Source of the DNA: JABDGZ01 sp964487685
Lineage (GTDB): Bacteria > Omnitrophota > Gorgyraeia > Zapsychrales > Fredricksoniimonadaceae
DNA: 6,124 nt
Reading direction: 5' to 3'
Assembly: GCA_964487685.1 (NCBI GenBank)
Contig: CAZASA010000119.1
Span: 1-6,124 of the forward strand
Shown here: positions 6,097 to 6,124 of the stretch, piece after piece
How positions within the stretch are numbered: position 1 is the first letter of the stretch
Layout of the letters: every line of letters begins with the position of its first letter
Program-made: the position numbers and the translations under genes
The notes under the pieces: model-generated
Databases searched by the model: none
Seen by the model: the letters and a program-made list of their open reading frames with translations, nothing else
Told to the model about the DNA's origin: nothing

Positions 6097-6124
6097 CTGC
6101 CTAATTGATTAGTCTCTTGTCCTT
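6024..6124 (-). pseudogene. Fragment of a second copy of the large secreted-protein gene
   Basis: Entering from the right edge on the minus strand, the frame reads GQETNQLGSQIVREIVIP then ELTKEVNEDKNF. This aligns without gaps to residues 227-256 of the large protein (GKETSQLGSDIVREVVIP, ELTKEVNENKNF). Just after KNF the similarity stops and the frame runs into SN and a TGA at 6026-6024. Intact family members continue with VKLRQVYNSLILATWYKK. The copy is therefore cut inside its conserved N-terminal block; its 5' part lies beyond the window. DNA differences fall largely at third codon positions, which suggests divergence under selection before the break rather than long decay. Confidence 0.8.
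6033..6124 (-). repeat. Inverted diverged repeat, right copy
   Basis: This is the inverted counterpart of 1997-2088. Similarity begins sharply at about 6033, where the recombinase sequence ends; the segment AAAATTCTTG (6033-6042) is shared by both. The sharp edge marks a recombination breakpoint. Confidence 0.9.

Overview
The window most likely comes from an uncultured bacterium of the Omnitrophota (Candidatus Omnitrophica). This rests on the long secreted protein that fills the centre. I recognise its N-terminal block (motifs LPAPGVMVHLSP, VHPDNPFRFDFILD, VNLSPYEKDRIIP, PVNTFNKVWIVPEKA) and its C-terminal block (PVIINIQPLKSLPEFLGL) from memory as a recurrent multi-copy family in that phylum. 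No database search was possible, so the taxonomy is an inference.

Layout. Positions 1-959 (minus strand) hold most of a tyrosine-recombinase integrase with an N-terminal zinc ribbon; its C-terminus lies outside the left edge. Its upstream region (about 1007-1117) carries a 20-bp perfect palindrome plus three further copies of the same half-site, TTATGTGGC(G). These look like operator or recombinase-arm sites. Positions 1190 to about 1320 (minus strand) contain what looks like the 3' tail of another gene, cut where the large gene begins. Positions 1321-5502 (plus strand) encode the 1393-residue secreted mosaic protein. In order it has a signal peptide, the conserved N-terminal block, a polar linker, a helical HE..E domain, an ADP-ribosyltransferase-like (ART-like) segment, a long region I do not recognise, a second and better ART-like segment, a helical tail and the conserved C-terminal block. 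Positions 5590 to about 6035 (plus strand) hold the N-terminal part of a second, unrelated tyrosine recombinase with a good ribosome binding site.

The right end is rearranged. From 6033 to the edge, the sequence is an inverted and diverged copy of part of the large gene (78 of 92 positions match 1997-2088 by hand alignment). The recombinase is therefore cut off, and its last 20 or so codons are antisense to a second member of the secreted-protein family, which itself stops soon after the breakpoint.

Together this looks like an accessory region. A member of an expanded family of secreted proteins, with constant ends and an exchangeable middle, sits among integrase genes and gene fragments with visible breakpoints. 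The most interesting proposal is that the middle of the large protein carries two ART-like domains between constant end blocks. This is an inference from motifs and needs structure prediction or profile searches to settle.
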